Assembly: GCA_965230015.1 (NCBI GenBank)
Contig: CBDDKF010000006.1
Span: 62,001 to 126,000 of the forward strand
Origin: JABSQH01 sp965230015
GTDB lineage: Bacteria > Actinomycetota > Acidimicrobiia > Acidimicrobiales > Ilumatobacteraceae
Direction: 5' to 3'
DNA: 64,000 nucleotides
Shown: positions 34,464 through 42,494 of the stretch, piece after piece
How positions within the stretch are numbered: position 1 is the first letter of the stretch
Layout: the number at the start of each line of letters is the position of its first letter
Translations under genes and position numbers: made by a program
Notes under the pieces: generated by a model
The model's input: the letters and a program-made list of their open reading frames with translations, nothing else
Databases searched by the model: none
Told to the model about the DNA's origin: nothing

Positions 34464-34829
34464 CTAGGGGGCGAAGAAGTGGAACGTAGTAAGAGCGGCG
34501 AGGTACACGCCGAGGGCCAGGAACACGCCGCTGTAGAACATCCACGTGAAGATCCGTGCGTCGCCACGCAGGTGCATGAAGAAGCTGGCCACGCAGACGA
34601 ACTTGATCACCATCATGATCAGCAGCAGCGGCACCTTCCACGACCCGAGCGGGACGTAGCTGGCGGCGACTTCGAGTGCGGTGAGCACGAGCAGCATGAA
34701 CGCGATGAACACGTAGTCGCGATCGCGCAGGTCCTTGTGTTCGTGAGGGATCGCCGATGGTTCGGTGGCGGTGATGTCCTCGCCGAAGTGGTGCTCGGTG
34801 TCGCCGGTCGTTGATGTGTCGGTGCTCAT
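34464..34829 (-). CDS. cytochrome c oxidase subunit IV (COX4_pro type)
   Basis: A 121-residue membrane protein with three TM helices: YVFIAFMLLVLTALEVAASY, VPLLLIMMVIKFVCVASFFM and MFYSGVFLALGVYLAALTTF. The KFVCVASFFMHLRGD motif is diagnostic of prokaryotic COX4/CyoD-type small subunits. It is 16 bp downstream of the subunit III stop, within the ctaCDEF-G order of caa3 operons. Role: a stabilising accessory subunit without cofactors. Confidence 0.9.
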   Translation of the reverse strand: MSTDTSTTGDTEHHFGEDITATEPSAIPHEHKDLRDRDYVFIAFMLLVLTALEVAASYVPLGSWKVPLLLIMMVIKFVCVASFFMHLRGDARIFTWMFYSGVFLALGVYLAALTTFHFFAP

Positions 34830-34845
34830 CGGTGCCGCTCCAGAA

Positions 34846-35535
34846 TCAGGCCGGGATCAGGTAGACGAGGGTGAAGATGATGATCCACACGATGTCGACG
34901 AAGTGCCAGTACAGGCCGATCATCTCGACGGTTTCGGCCTTGTTGCCGTGCACTCGATTGCGCAGCAACATGCCGACGAGCGCCATCAGCATGATGATGC
35001 CGACCGAGACGTGAGCACCGTGGAAGCCGACGAGCGTGTAGAAGCTCGACGCGAACAGGTTGGTGGTGAACCCGAGACCCTCTCGGTAGAACACGGTGAA
35101 CTCGTAGATCTGGCCGGCGAGGAACAGTCCGCCGAGCAGTGCAGTCACGGTGAGCCACAGCCGGGTGTTGCGGTCGTCTTCGCGTTTGGCCGCCTGCACG
35201 GCGAGCACCATCGTGAGCGACGACATCAGCAGGATGAAGCTGGTGGCCGAGGTGAACGGGATGTCCCACAACTGGTCGGGGCCGAGCGTGTCGGCACGCC
35301 GGTTGCGGTACAGCATGTAGGTGGAGATCAGTCCACCGAACAGCAGACACTCGCTGCCGAGGAACAGCCACATCGCCAGCTTGGTGTTCGACAGGCCGGT
35401 CGATGTGTGGTGCTCGAGGCCGATGTGATCTTGGCCGTCGTTGTAGCCGGCGGGAATCGCCTCGTGGGTGTCGGCGGTGTCGGTCGCCGAGTCGGGGGCT
35501 GGCGCGTCGGCAGGATCGATCGTGGTGTCAGCCAC
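34846..35535 (-). CDS. ctaE: cytochrome c oxidase subunit III
   Basis: A 229-residue subunit III with about five TM helices. Typical marks are KLAMWLFLGSECLLFGGLIS, AGQIYEFTVFYREGLGFTTN with the DCCD-site Glu, SFYTLVGFHGAHVSVGIIML (FHGxH) and YWHFVDIVWIIIFTLVYL. GTG 35535 with AAGGAG upstream is preferred; it overlaps the ctaD stop, which implies coupled translation. An ATG at 35568 is the longer option. All conserved residues expected of a functional subunit III are present, unlike the paralogue at 39981-40562. Confidence 0.92.
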   Translation of the reverse strand: MADTTIDPADAPAPDSATDTADTHEAIPAGYNDGQDHIGLEHHTSTGLSNTKLAMWLFLGSECLLFGGLISTYMLYRNRRADTLGPDQLWDIPFTSATSFILLMSSLTMVLAVQAAKREDDRNTRLWLTVTALLGGLFLAGQIYEFTVFYREGLGFTTNLFASSFYTLVGFHGAHVSVGIIMLMALVGMLLRNRVHGNKAETVEMIGLYWHFVDIVWIIIFTLVYLIPA

Positions 35536-37543
35536 TGGCGACCAGCTCCTTGCTCGGTTGGCCGCCACCGTCGTCGGCGGGCGGATCGAACTCGGAATCG
35601 TCGGCGGTGGGCGGCTCGAGGGCCCAGCCGAACATCGCCACGGTGGCGATCGCCAAGCCGACGATGACCAGCAGCGTCGAGTAGATGATGCCGTAGGCGA
35701 TCACCGGCAGCGAGAACGACAACACGATCGGCCAGTACGACGGCGACGGCAGGTGGATGTGGGGATCGCGGTTCTCCACCTCTTGGGCCTGGATCTCCTC
35801 GGCCGTGGCCACCTTGACGTACTCGTGCTCGTCGCCTTCGCCCACGTCTTCGTACTTGCGATGGAACATCTCGTCGAGGGCGTGCACGGTGGGCGTGCGC
35901 TCGAAGTTGTATTCCTTGGGCGGGCTCTCGGCAATCCACTCGAGGCTGCGCGCATCCCACGGGTCGGCGGGAGCCGGCGGGTTCTTGCGGCTGACCCACA
36001 CGTTGATGAAGAACAGCAGCGCACCAACGGCGAGGATGAACGAGCCGATGGTGGACACGAGGTTCCAGAACCCGAGGTTGAAGAAGCCTTCACCGGCGCG
36101 GCTTTCGGTCCAGATGTACATGCGCCGCGGCTGACCCTGCAGACCGATGATGTGCATCGGACCGAAGGTGAGGTTCATGCCGATGATCATCGTCCAGAAG
36201 TTGGCCTTGCCCCACGACTCGTTGAGCATCTTGCCGAACACCTTCGGCCACCAGTAGTACATGCCGGCGAACAAGCCGAGCACCGCACCACCGAAGATCA
36301 CATAGTGGAAGTGGGCGACGATGTAATAGGTGTCGGTCTGCTGCGTGTCGGACGGCGCCACCGAGTGCGTCACACCCGACAGACCACCGATCGTGAACAT
36401 CACGATCAGGCCGGTGGCGAACAACATCGCAGTGGTGAACCGCAACTTGCCGCCCCACATGGTGAGCGTCCAGTTGATGATCTTCACGCCGGTGGGCACG
36501 GCGATGGCCATCGTGGCCACCGAGAACACCGCCACCGAGATCGGTCCCAAGCCCGAAGCGAACATGTGGTGGGCCCACACGCCCCAGCCGACGAAGCCGA
36601 TCGCTGCGCCGGAGAACACCACGAACGGGTAGCCGAACAGCGGCTTCTTGGAGAACACCGGCAGCACTTCGGAGATGATGCCGAACGCCGGGAGCACGAT
36701 GATGTACACCTCGGGGTGACCGAAGATCCAGAACAGGTGCTGCCACAGCAGTGGGTCGGCGCCTTCGGCAACTTCGAAGAACGTGGCGTCGTAGTTGCGC
36801 TGGAACAGCAGCAGCACGAGGGCCACGGTGATCACCGGCATGGCGAACAGCAGCAGGAACTGGGTGACCAGGGCCATCCAGGTGAAGATCGGAACCCGCA
36901 TCATCGTCATGCCAGGCGCCCGCATGTTGAGCACGGTGACGATCAGGTTGACGGCACCGACCAGCGAGGCGATACCGGTGATCAGCAGGCCGAGCGTCCA
37001 GTAGTCGACGCCGTTGCTCGGCGAGAACGGCACGGCGCTGTTCGGGGCGTACATGAACCAGCCACCGTCGGCGGCGCCACCGAGGAACCAGGAGGTGTTG
37101 AGGAAGATGCCACCGAACACGAACGTCCACAAGCTCAACGCGTTGAGACGGGGGAACGCCACGTCGCGGGCGCCGATCTGCAGCGGGATCATGTAGTTGG
37201 CGAACGCTGCCGCCATCGGCATCACGAAGAGGAACACCATCGTGGTGGCGTGCATCGTGAACATCTGGTTGTAGGCGTCGGCCGACAACACGGTGCCTTC
37301 TGGCTGGGCGAGCTGGAGGCGGATGAACAGTGCTTCCACGCCGCCGACAACGAAGAACAGCATGGCGACGACGCCGTACATGATGCCGATCTTCTTGTGG
37401 TCGACGGTGAACGCCCACGAACGCCAGCCGGTGGTTTCCACCGGTCGACGGAAGTAGCCGTACGACCGCGTCGGCGTGACCGCGGGCGCGTCACCACCCG
37501 GCGCCAGCGCCGGTGTGTCGGTTGGGCGTTCGATGATGGCCAT
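35528..37543 (-). CDS. ctaD: cytochrome c oxidase subunit I (aa3/caa3 type)
   Basis: A 671-residue catalytic subunit, A-family. Haem a ligands are His98 (FTMHATTMVF) and His413. CuB ligands are His276 (IFGHPEVY, with the cross-linking Tyr280 and D/K-channel Glu278) and His325-His326 (WAHHMFASG). The haem a3 ligand is His411 (VAHFHYV). Twelve core helices are followed by a ~130-residue C-terminal part with two extra helices (about 590-640). It reduces O2 to water and pumps protons. It sits between ctaC and ctaE. It serves as the internal standard for the ligand-less paralogue at 40559-42256. Confidence 0.97.
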   Translation of the reverse strand: MAIIERPTDTPALAPGGDAPAVTPTRSYGYFRRPVETTGWRSWAFTVDHKKIGIMYGVVAMLFFVVGGVEALFIRLQLAQPEGTVLSADAYNQMFTMHATTMVFLFVMPMAAAFANYMIPLQIGARDVAFPRLNALSLWTFVFGGIFLNTSWFLGGAADGGWFMYAPNSAVPFSPSNGVDYWTLGLLITGIASLVGAVNLIVTVLNMRAPGMTMMRVPIFTWMALVTQFLLLFAMPVITVALVLLLFQRNYDATFFEVAEGADPLLWQHLFWIFGHPEVYIIVLPAFGIISEVLPVFSKKPLFGYPFVVFSGAAIGFVGWGVWAHHMFASGLGPISVAVFSVATMAIAVPTGVKIINWTLTMWGGKLRFTTAMLFATGLIVMFTIGGLSGVTHSVAPSDTQQTDTYYIVAHFHYVIFGGAVLGLFAGMYYWWPKVFGKMLNESWGKANFWTMIIGMNLTFGPMHIIGLQGQPRRMYIWTESRAGEGFFNLGFWNLVSTIGSFILAVGALLFFINVWVSRKNPPAPADPWDARSLEWIAESPPKEYNFERTPTVHALDEMFHRKYEDVGEGDEHEYVKVATAEEIQAQEVENRDPHIHLPSPSYWPIVLSFSLPVIAYGIIYSTLLVIVGLAIATVAMFGWALEPPTADDSEFDPPADDGGGQPSKELVASG

Positions 37544-37558
37544 CGGTGCGTGCTCCGG

Positions 37559-38797
37559 TTACTTGCGTTCCAGCAGGTACGCGACGAGCTCGTCGATCTG
37601 GTCCTCGCTGAGGGCCAGGTATGGCATGCCACGGGGCAGGCCGTTGGTTTCGGCGAGCTGGGTCGGGTCGGTGTACATCGGCTTCACGGCGGGCGAGTCA
37701 CGCAGCCAATCGCGTAGCTCCACCCGGTTGAGGCATTCGGGGGTGACGCCGGCGAGGTAGCGCTCGCCGAACTCTTCGGGTGGCGCCTCCCACACGTCGG
37801 CTCGACACTCGGGCGTGAGCAGGTCGAACATCGCGCCGGCGAAGGTGTTGCGGGTCATCAGGTACGACAGGTTGGGTGCGGCGCCCGAGAACACGTTGAG
37901 GTCGGGCCGTGACACGATCGGGTCGCCGTCGGAGTCTTCGAGGCCGTTCACCTGGTGACACCGAGAACACTGGGCGATGAACGTGGACTCGCCGGCGAGG
38001 GCCACCTCGTTGGTCGGCGACTCGTAGGCGCTGAGCTGGTTGGCCTTCCACGTCTCGAAGTCGTCGGCTTCGAGGGCCACCACTTCCATGCGCATGTTGG
38101 CGTGCGACAGGCCGCAGAACTCGGTGCACTGACCGGCGTAGATGCCGGGCTCGTCGGCCTGCATGCGGTTGGTTTGCACACGACCGGGGACCATGTCGCG
38201 CTTGCCGTTGAGACGGGGAATCCACCACGAGTGGATGACGTCACGCGAGGTGCCACGCACGAGCACCGGGGTGTCGACCGGCAGCACCATCTGCCCCGAG
38301 GTGACGATCGGTTCGGTGATGCCACCGCAGCCGTCCTGCACCGGGTAGTCGACTTCCCACCACCACTGCTGACCGGTGACGTTGATGATGCACTCGGTGT
38401 CGTCGTCTTCGGCGAGGGCGAACACGGTCGACACGGTGGGGATGGCGATACCGATGAGGATCAGCGCCGGAATGATCGTGAGGAAGATCTCGAGGGCCGG
38501 CTTGCCGTGGGTTTGTTCGGGGATCGCCTGGCCACGGTCGCGGTAGCGCCAGATCACGAAGGCGACGACCGACAGCACGACCACACCGACGATGCCGGCG
38601 ATGATGAACACCGGCACCTGCAGGTTCTGGATCTTCTGCGCGTTGGGGCCGGCGGGATCGAACGTGTCTTGCGGAGCGTCTTGGGCGCATCCGGCGACGA
38701 GCGCGCCGAGGGCGACCACGGCGGCGATGCGGAGGCGACTCACTGAGCCGACGGTACTCGCGCCTGTTGGAGCCGACCTACTTGTTCGTTTGTTCAT
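37559..38797 (-). CDS. ctaC: cytochrome c oxidase subunit II with fused cytochrome c domain
   Basis: A 412-residue lipoprotein (lipobox VAGC, Cys37) with two TM helices (about 53-76 and 95-120). A cupredoxin CuA domain has VTGQQWWWEVDYP, His in VIHSWWIP and the binuclear site GQCTEFCGLSHANMRM. A C-terminal cytochrome c domain has CSRCH plus a distal Met region. This fusion defines caa3 oxidases, which take electrons directly through their own haem c. ATG 38797 begins the signal peptide; the open frame upstream is not used. Haem attachment would need the CcdA/TlpA pair at 0.7-2.3 kb. Confidence 0.95.
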   Translation of the reverse strand: MNKRTSRSAPTGASTVGSVSRLRIAAVVALGALVAGCAQDAPQDTFDPAGPNAQKIQNLQVPVFIIAGIVGVVVLSVVAFVIWRYRDRGQAIPEQTHGKPALEIFLTIIPALILIGIAIPTVSTVFALAEDDDTECIINVTGQQWWWEVDYPVQDGCGGITEPIVTSGQMVLPVDTPVLVRGTSRDVIHSWWIPRLNGKRDMVPGRVQTNRMQADEPGIYAGQCTEFCGLSHANMRMEVVALEADDFETWKANQLSAYESPTNEVALAGESTFIAQCSRCHQVNGLEDSDGDPIVSRPDLNVFSGAAPNLSYLMTRNTFAGAMFDLLTPECRADVWEAPPEEFGERYLAGVTPECLNRVELRDWLRDSPAVKPMYTDPTQLAETNGLPRGMPYLALSEDQIDELVAYLLERK

Positions 38798-38823
38798 CGT
38801 TTGCGATCGAAACAGCTGTCCGC

Positions 38824-39972
38824 TCACGGAACGATCAACTCCAGGAACGCCGACTCCACGCCGGGCACGAAGAAGAAGTAGCCGCCTTCCACCGAGTTGC
38901 TCGGCGGGCCGATGGTGAGCGTGATGTTCTGCACCCCGCCCTCTTCGACGAGTGCGGTGCACTGCTGCACGCGCTCGACCTCGGACGTGGCTTCTGGCTC
39001 ACCGGCGTCGGGGTCGACGGCGCCGAGGTCGACCGACAGACGACGCTTCTCCGACGACTCGTTGCGGAACACGATGTTGCTCGGGTTCGAACGGGGCAGG
39101 GTGAGTGCCGACGACTCGGCCGGGCCATTGAGCCGCTTGGTGAGCGTGCCGTCGTCGTTCAGTGTGATCTCGGCAGCGACGCTCGCCTGGGCGGCGACGG
39201 TTTGCGCCGCGTTCTTGTCGGCTTCGGTCTTCTCGGTGCTCTCGCAGAGCCCCTCTGCGGCTTCGCCCTGTGCCGTTTCGTGCTCGGGGATGTCGCGCTC
39301 GCCGTCCACGCCCGTGACCACACCACCGGCGACTAGCGCGACGCCGGCGACCGACATCGTGCCGACCATCACACTGCGCTTCACGTTGGGCCGGTAGGCG
39401 AAGAAGAAGGCCGCGGCGAGAATCAGCGCACCGAGCACCGAGAACACGATCACCACGTTGACCTTCGACAGGTACAGCATGATCCGGCTGAACGAGTAGG
39501 CGATCACGCCGATGATCGCTGCACCGCCGATGGGGTACTCGAGTGGGTTGGCGATGCGAGCGCGCACCTCACGGTTGTGGGCGGTGCTGCCCGAGGCCCG
39601 TTCGGCCCACGCCTGGGCGGTCCACTCGGCGCCGCCGGCGAGCATGGCGATGAGCCCGATGATGAACATCGCCTCGACCGTGACCAGGCCGATCACCATC
39701 ACGAACGCACCGAGGGCGAACAACAGCGGCCAGGCGCTCGGACCGGGGGCGGGGTTGCCCGCAGGGCAGGTGGCCACAGCGGCGTCGTCGTCGATGAAGA
39801 TGTTGGCGTCGCGGGTGAACAAGTTGACGCCGGTGACGAGCGCCAGGGCGACCGACGCCGAGATCAATCCGATCGTGCCCATCACGCCGTCTTGGGTGAC
39901 CCCGTAGACGACGGTGACGATGATCGAAACGACGGTGGCGCCGACGAGGAACTTGGTACCGGTGGTGAACAT
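38824..39972 (-). CDS. membrane protein with ligand-less cupredoxin-like tail, oxidase cluster
   Basis: A 382-residue protein with about seven TM helices (between 7 and 220) and an extracytoplasmic tail. Residues 1-125 (VVYGVTQDGVMGTIGLISAS, then SAWPLLFALGAFVMVIGL) resemble actinobacterial CtaF-type subunit IV. Residues ~268-382 read like a cupredoxin: an early SNIVFRNESSEKRRLSVDLG strand and a final GGYFFFVPGVESAFLELIV hairpin. The Cys/His/Met copper ligands expected in that hairpin are absent, and the only cysteines (243 and 338) are elsewhere. It lies between the subunit-III-like gene and ctaC. The call is by pattern and context; no exact family is known to me. Confidence 0.6.
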   Translation of the reverse strand: MFTTGTKFLVGATVVSIIVTVVYGVTQDGVMGTIGLISASVALALVTGVNLFTRDANIFIDDDAAVATCPAGNPAPGPSAWPLLFALGAFVMVIGLVTVEAMFIIGLIAMLAGGAEWTAQAWAERASGSTAHNREVRARIANPLEYPIGGAAIIGVIAYSFSRIMLYLSKVNVVIVFSVLGALILAAAFFFAYRPNVKRSVMVGTMSVAGVALVAGGVVTGVDGERDIPEHETAQGEAAEGLCESTEKTEADKNAAQTVAAQASVAAEITLNDDGTLTKRLNGPAESSALTLPRSNPSNIVFRNESSEKRRLSVDLGAVDPDAGEPEATSEVERVQQCTALVEEGGVQNITLTIGPPSNSVEGGYFFFVPGVESAFLELIVP

Positions 39973-39980
39973 TCAGCGGC

Positions 39981-40562
39981 TCACTTGGTGACGTAGACGA
40001 GGAACCAGATGCCGGCGAAACAGACGGCAACGGCGTACCAGTAGATGGCGTGGGCGGCGAGCAACTCCCGATCGTCTTCGCGCCCGCCGATGAAGCGGAA
40101 CGCAGCGACGGTGGTGAATGCCACGCCGACGATCAGCAGCACCACGAACATGCCGGTGATCGCATAGAACATCGCTTGGTAGGTGCCGTCGGCGGCACCC
40201 ATACCCATTTCGAACCAGATGAAGGCCTGGGCGTTAATGATCAAGATGCCGAACAGCCCGGTGAGCCCGAGGGCCAGCACCGTGTGCGCTCGGTCGCCGT
40301 GTTCTGCCGACCAGTGGGCCCATTGGACCATCACACCCACACCGACGAAGGCGACGAGCATCACGTTCGACGGCACTTCAGGGATGGTCACGCCGTCGGG
40401 CAGCCACACATCGAAGGTGTCGAGCGCGCGGGTGCGCTGCAGCGCCCAGATGGCGAGCATCGACCCGGTGAGCATGATCATCGACGCGGCGCCGAGGATC
40501 GACACCACGAGCATCTGGCGACGCGGCGCCGGTGCGGGCGCGGCCGGGAGGGCGAGGCTCAT
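39981..40562 (-). CDS. degenerate cytochrome c oxidase subunit III-like protein
   Basis: A 193-residue membrane protein with five TM helices and the overall layout of haem-copper oxidase subunit III (short N-terminus, then VMVQWAHWSAEHGDRAHTVL, GLTGLFGILIINAQAFIWFE and AHAIYWYAVAVCFAGIWFLV). Against CtaE in this window, the FHGxH motif is replaced (AITGMFV), YWHFVD by IYWYAVA, and the DCCD-site Glu region GQIYEF by NAQAFI. ATG 40562 overlaps the stop of the subunit-I-like gene by 4 bp, so the pair is coupled. It is probably structural rather than a functional subunit III of CtaD. Confidence 0.75.
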   Translation of the reverse strand: MSLALPAAPAPAPRRQMLVVSILGAASMIMLTGSMLAIWALQRTRALDTFDVWLPDGVTIPEVPSNVMLVAFVGVGVMVQWAHWSAEHGDRAHTVLALGLTGLFGILIINAQAFIWFEMGMGAADGTYQAMFYAITGMFVVLLIVGVAFTTVAAFRFIGGREDDRELLAAHAIYWYAVAVCFAGIWFLVYVTK

Positions 40563-42256
40563 GATCCACCTCCATCGGCAGCAGCAGACGCTCGTCGCTG
40601 CTCGTCGAGGTCGTATGCCGGTTCAGCGGAGTGCACCATCGGCAGGTCGACGAAGTTCTCCGGCGGAGCGGGCGACGTGGTGGTCCACTCAACGGTCTGG
40701 GCGTTCCACGGGTCGGCGGCGTCGTTGCCGTCGGGATCGGCCTTCACGAGCAGCACCAACGCGGCGATGAAGATCAGCACCACGGCGAGCATCAGCCCGT
40801 GACCGACCAACACGAGGACGTTCCAGATCAGCAGGTCGTTGTCGCTGTAGAACAGGCCGCCTTCTTGGTCGAGCAGGCCGGCGATGTAGTGCGGGAACGA
40901 GGCGAGGATCGTGGCCAGCACGCCGAGCAGGGCGAGCGGTACGGCGATGCCGACGGGGAAGGTGCCGCCGCGCCACTTGGGCACCCAGTGGGCGATGCCG
41001 CCCATGATGCCGAGTACCCCGCCGTAGGCGACGTACACGATCACCGCTTCTTCGAACACGGTGCCTTGCACGCCGAGGTCGTCGAGGGCGTACATGATCC
41101 CGCCGATCATGCCGACCAGGATCATCCCGAAGCCGAAGAAGGCGAACAGGAACGAGCTGGTGAGGAAGAAGCCGAAGCCGCTGTCGTCTGGCTTGGCGAG
41201 GAACAGGCCCATCAAGAACACCAGCAGCAGGCCGGCGATGGGGATGGCGTTGAAGATCACATACGGCGCCAGGTCTTGGAACTTGTCGCCGAGGTTGTCG
41301 GTGTCGAACCCGCCGCCTTCCCAGGGGAGGTTCTGGATGTTCTGCTGGGTCACGGCCGACAGCGCGGCGACGCCGACCAGGCCGAGCCCGGCGATCATCA
41401 CGCCGCGTGCGGGGGCGCGCTTGCCGAACACCACCGGCAGCAGTTCGGCGAACACGCCGATCGCCGGGATGGCAAACAGGTAGGTCGCCGGCTGGGTGAG
41501 GATCCATCCGGCCCACGTGTAGAAGCCGGCGTTCCCGCCGAAGCCTTCCCGCGGGTAGCGGTGGTCCATGAACAGGTAGGTCAGCGCACCGACCAGTACC
41601 GGCATCACGACGATGACGCCGAGCGAGAAGATCATCGCCGACCAGGTGAAGAACGGTGTGCGCCGCAGCGTCATGCCGGGGGCCCGCGTGGTGAGCACGC
41701 TGGTGACGATCGAGGCGGCGGTGGCGGTGAGGCCGACGGCCATCGTGCCGACGCCGAGGAAGAACAGCGACACCATGTCTTCGGAGCCGCCGAGCGAACC
41801 GCCGTTGTTGGCCAGCGCAATGGCGAAGGCAACGGCGCCGCCGAACCAGATCCAGAAGCCAACCGCAGCCATGCGCGGGAAGGCGAGCGAGCGGGCGCCG
41901 ATCTGCAGCGGCACGACGATCACGCACAGCGCCATCGCCAGTGGCAGCAGGGTGCCGAACACCAACCCGACGCGTTGCGCGTCGAGGAGTTGGGCGAGCA
42001 CGTTCTCGTCGAGCACGACGGAGTCGCCGTCGGTGCGTTCGATGGCCAACAAGATGTTGACCACGATCGTGGTGATCACCGTGAGGAAGGCGGCACCCAG
42101 GTAGGTGCGCCCGATCCGCTTGTGGTCGGCGGAGATCAGCCAGTGGGCAACCGGCGACGACAGCAGTACTTCGCCCGCTTCGAAGGGCTCGTCTGTAGTC
42201 GTGTCGGTGCCGGTGTCGTCGGTGATCGTTTCCGCTCGGGTGTCGATGGTCGTCAT
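40559..42256 (-). CDS. subunit-I-like protein of haem-copper oxidase lacking all metal ligands
   Basis: A 565-residue, ~12-helix homologue of CtaD, clearly aligned by ADHKRIG, VVPLQIGARSLAFPRM, RAPGMTLRRTPFFTW and AIPAIGVFAELLPVVFG. Each of the six histidines that bind haem a, haem a3 and CuB in CtaD is changed: Gln94 (LLDAQRVG for FTMHATT), Gln255 (WILTQPATY for WIFGHPEVY), Gln304-Gln305 (AVTQQNI for WAHHMF), and Val405 and Val407 (AVIVYVAYGG for AHFHYVIFGG). Tyr259 aligns with the cross-linked Tyr, but the E of HPEVY is Ala. The open frame is full length, so this is a maintained protein and not a pseudogene. It cannot bind the normal cofactors. It is coupled to the subunit-III-like gene. 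Confidence 0.85.
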   Translation of the reverse strand: MTTIDTRAETITDDTGTDTTTDEPFEAGEVLLSSPVAHWLISADHKRIGRTYLGAAFLTVITTIVVNILLAIERTDGDSVVLDENVLAQLLDAQRVGLVFGTLLPLAMALCVIVVPLQIGARSLAFPRMAAVGFWIWFGGAVAFAIALANNGGSLGGSEDMVSLFFLGVGTMAVGLTATAASIVTSVLTTRAPGMTLRRTPFFTWSAMIFSLGVIVVMPVLVGALTYLFMDHRYPREGFGGNAGFYTWAGWILTQPATYLFAIPAIGVFAELLPVVFGKRAPARGVMIAGLGLVGVAALSAVTQQNIQNLPWEGGGFDTDNLGDKFQDLAPYVIFNAIPIAGLLLVFLMGLFLAKPDDSGFGFFLTSSFLFAFFGFGMILVGMIGGIMYALDDLGVQGTVFEEAVIVYVAYGGVLGIMGGIAHWVPKWRGGTFPVGIAVPLALLGVLATILASFPHYIAGLLDQEGGLFYSDNDLLIWNVLVLVGHGLMLAVVLIFIAALVLLVKADPDGNDAADPWNAQTVEWTTTSPAPPENFVDLPMVHSAEPAYDLDEQRRASAAADGGGS

Positions 42257-42436
42257 GTGATGGTCGTCATGCGTAAATGCGAACTCGTTCTCTCGGTCCG
42301 CCGGGTACGCGCACAGGCGCCCGACGACGGGCGAGACACTACCCGCCGGTCCGCCGCCGAGCCGAAACCTCGTGCGCTTGGGAATCCTGCGCTGCCATTC
42401 GCCCGCCCATCACCCGCCGACGCCCCACCGAAAAAC

Positions 42437-42480
42437 CGGGGATTCCAGGCGCCACGCGCCTGAAGTCGCGAACAGAACGG
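42437..42480. repeat. dispersed palindromic element, copy A
   Basis: Core CAGGCGC-CAC-GCGCCTG (42446-42462) inside a ~44-bp block GGATTCCAGGCGCC...TCGCGAACAG. It is shared with copies B (43517-43560) and C (46865-46908) and related to the tandem array at 60038-60221. It lies just beyond the ctaB stop and before the subunit-I-like gene start. Confidence 0.7.
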
Positions 42481-42494
42481 GAGGGGACGGTGCG

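Noticed and set aside
40559..42256. Subunit-I-like protein read as a NO reductase or alternative oxidase
   Set aside because: NorB, qNOR and A-, B- and C-type oxidases all keep the six metal-binding histidines; none is present here.
35468..42463. Very long open frames antisense to ctaD (35468-37717 +) and to the subunit-I-like gene (40631-42463 +)
   Set aside because: Their products are His/Arg/Gly/Glu-rich with no family motifs, and they lie opposite clearly conserved membrane proteins; high-GC codon bias opens these frames.
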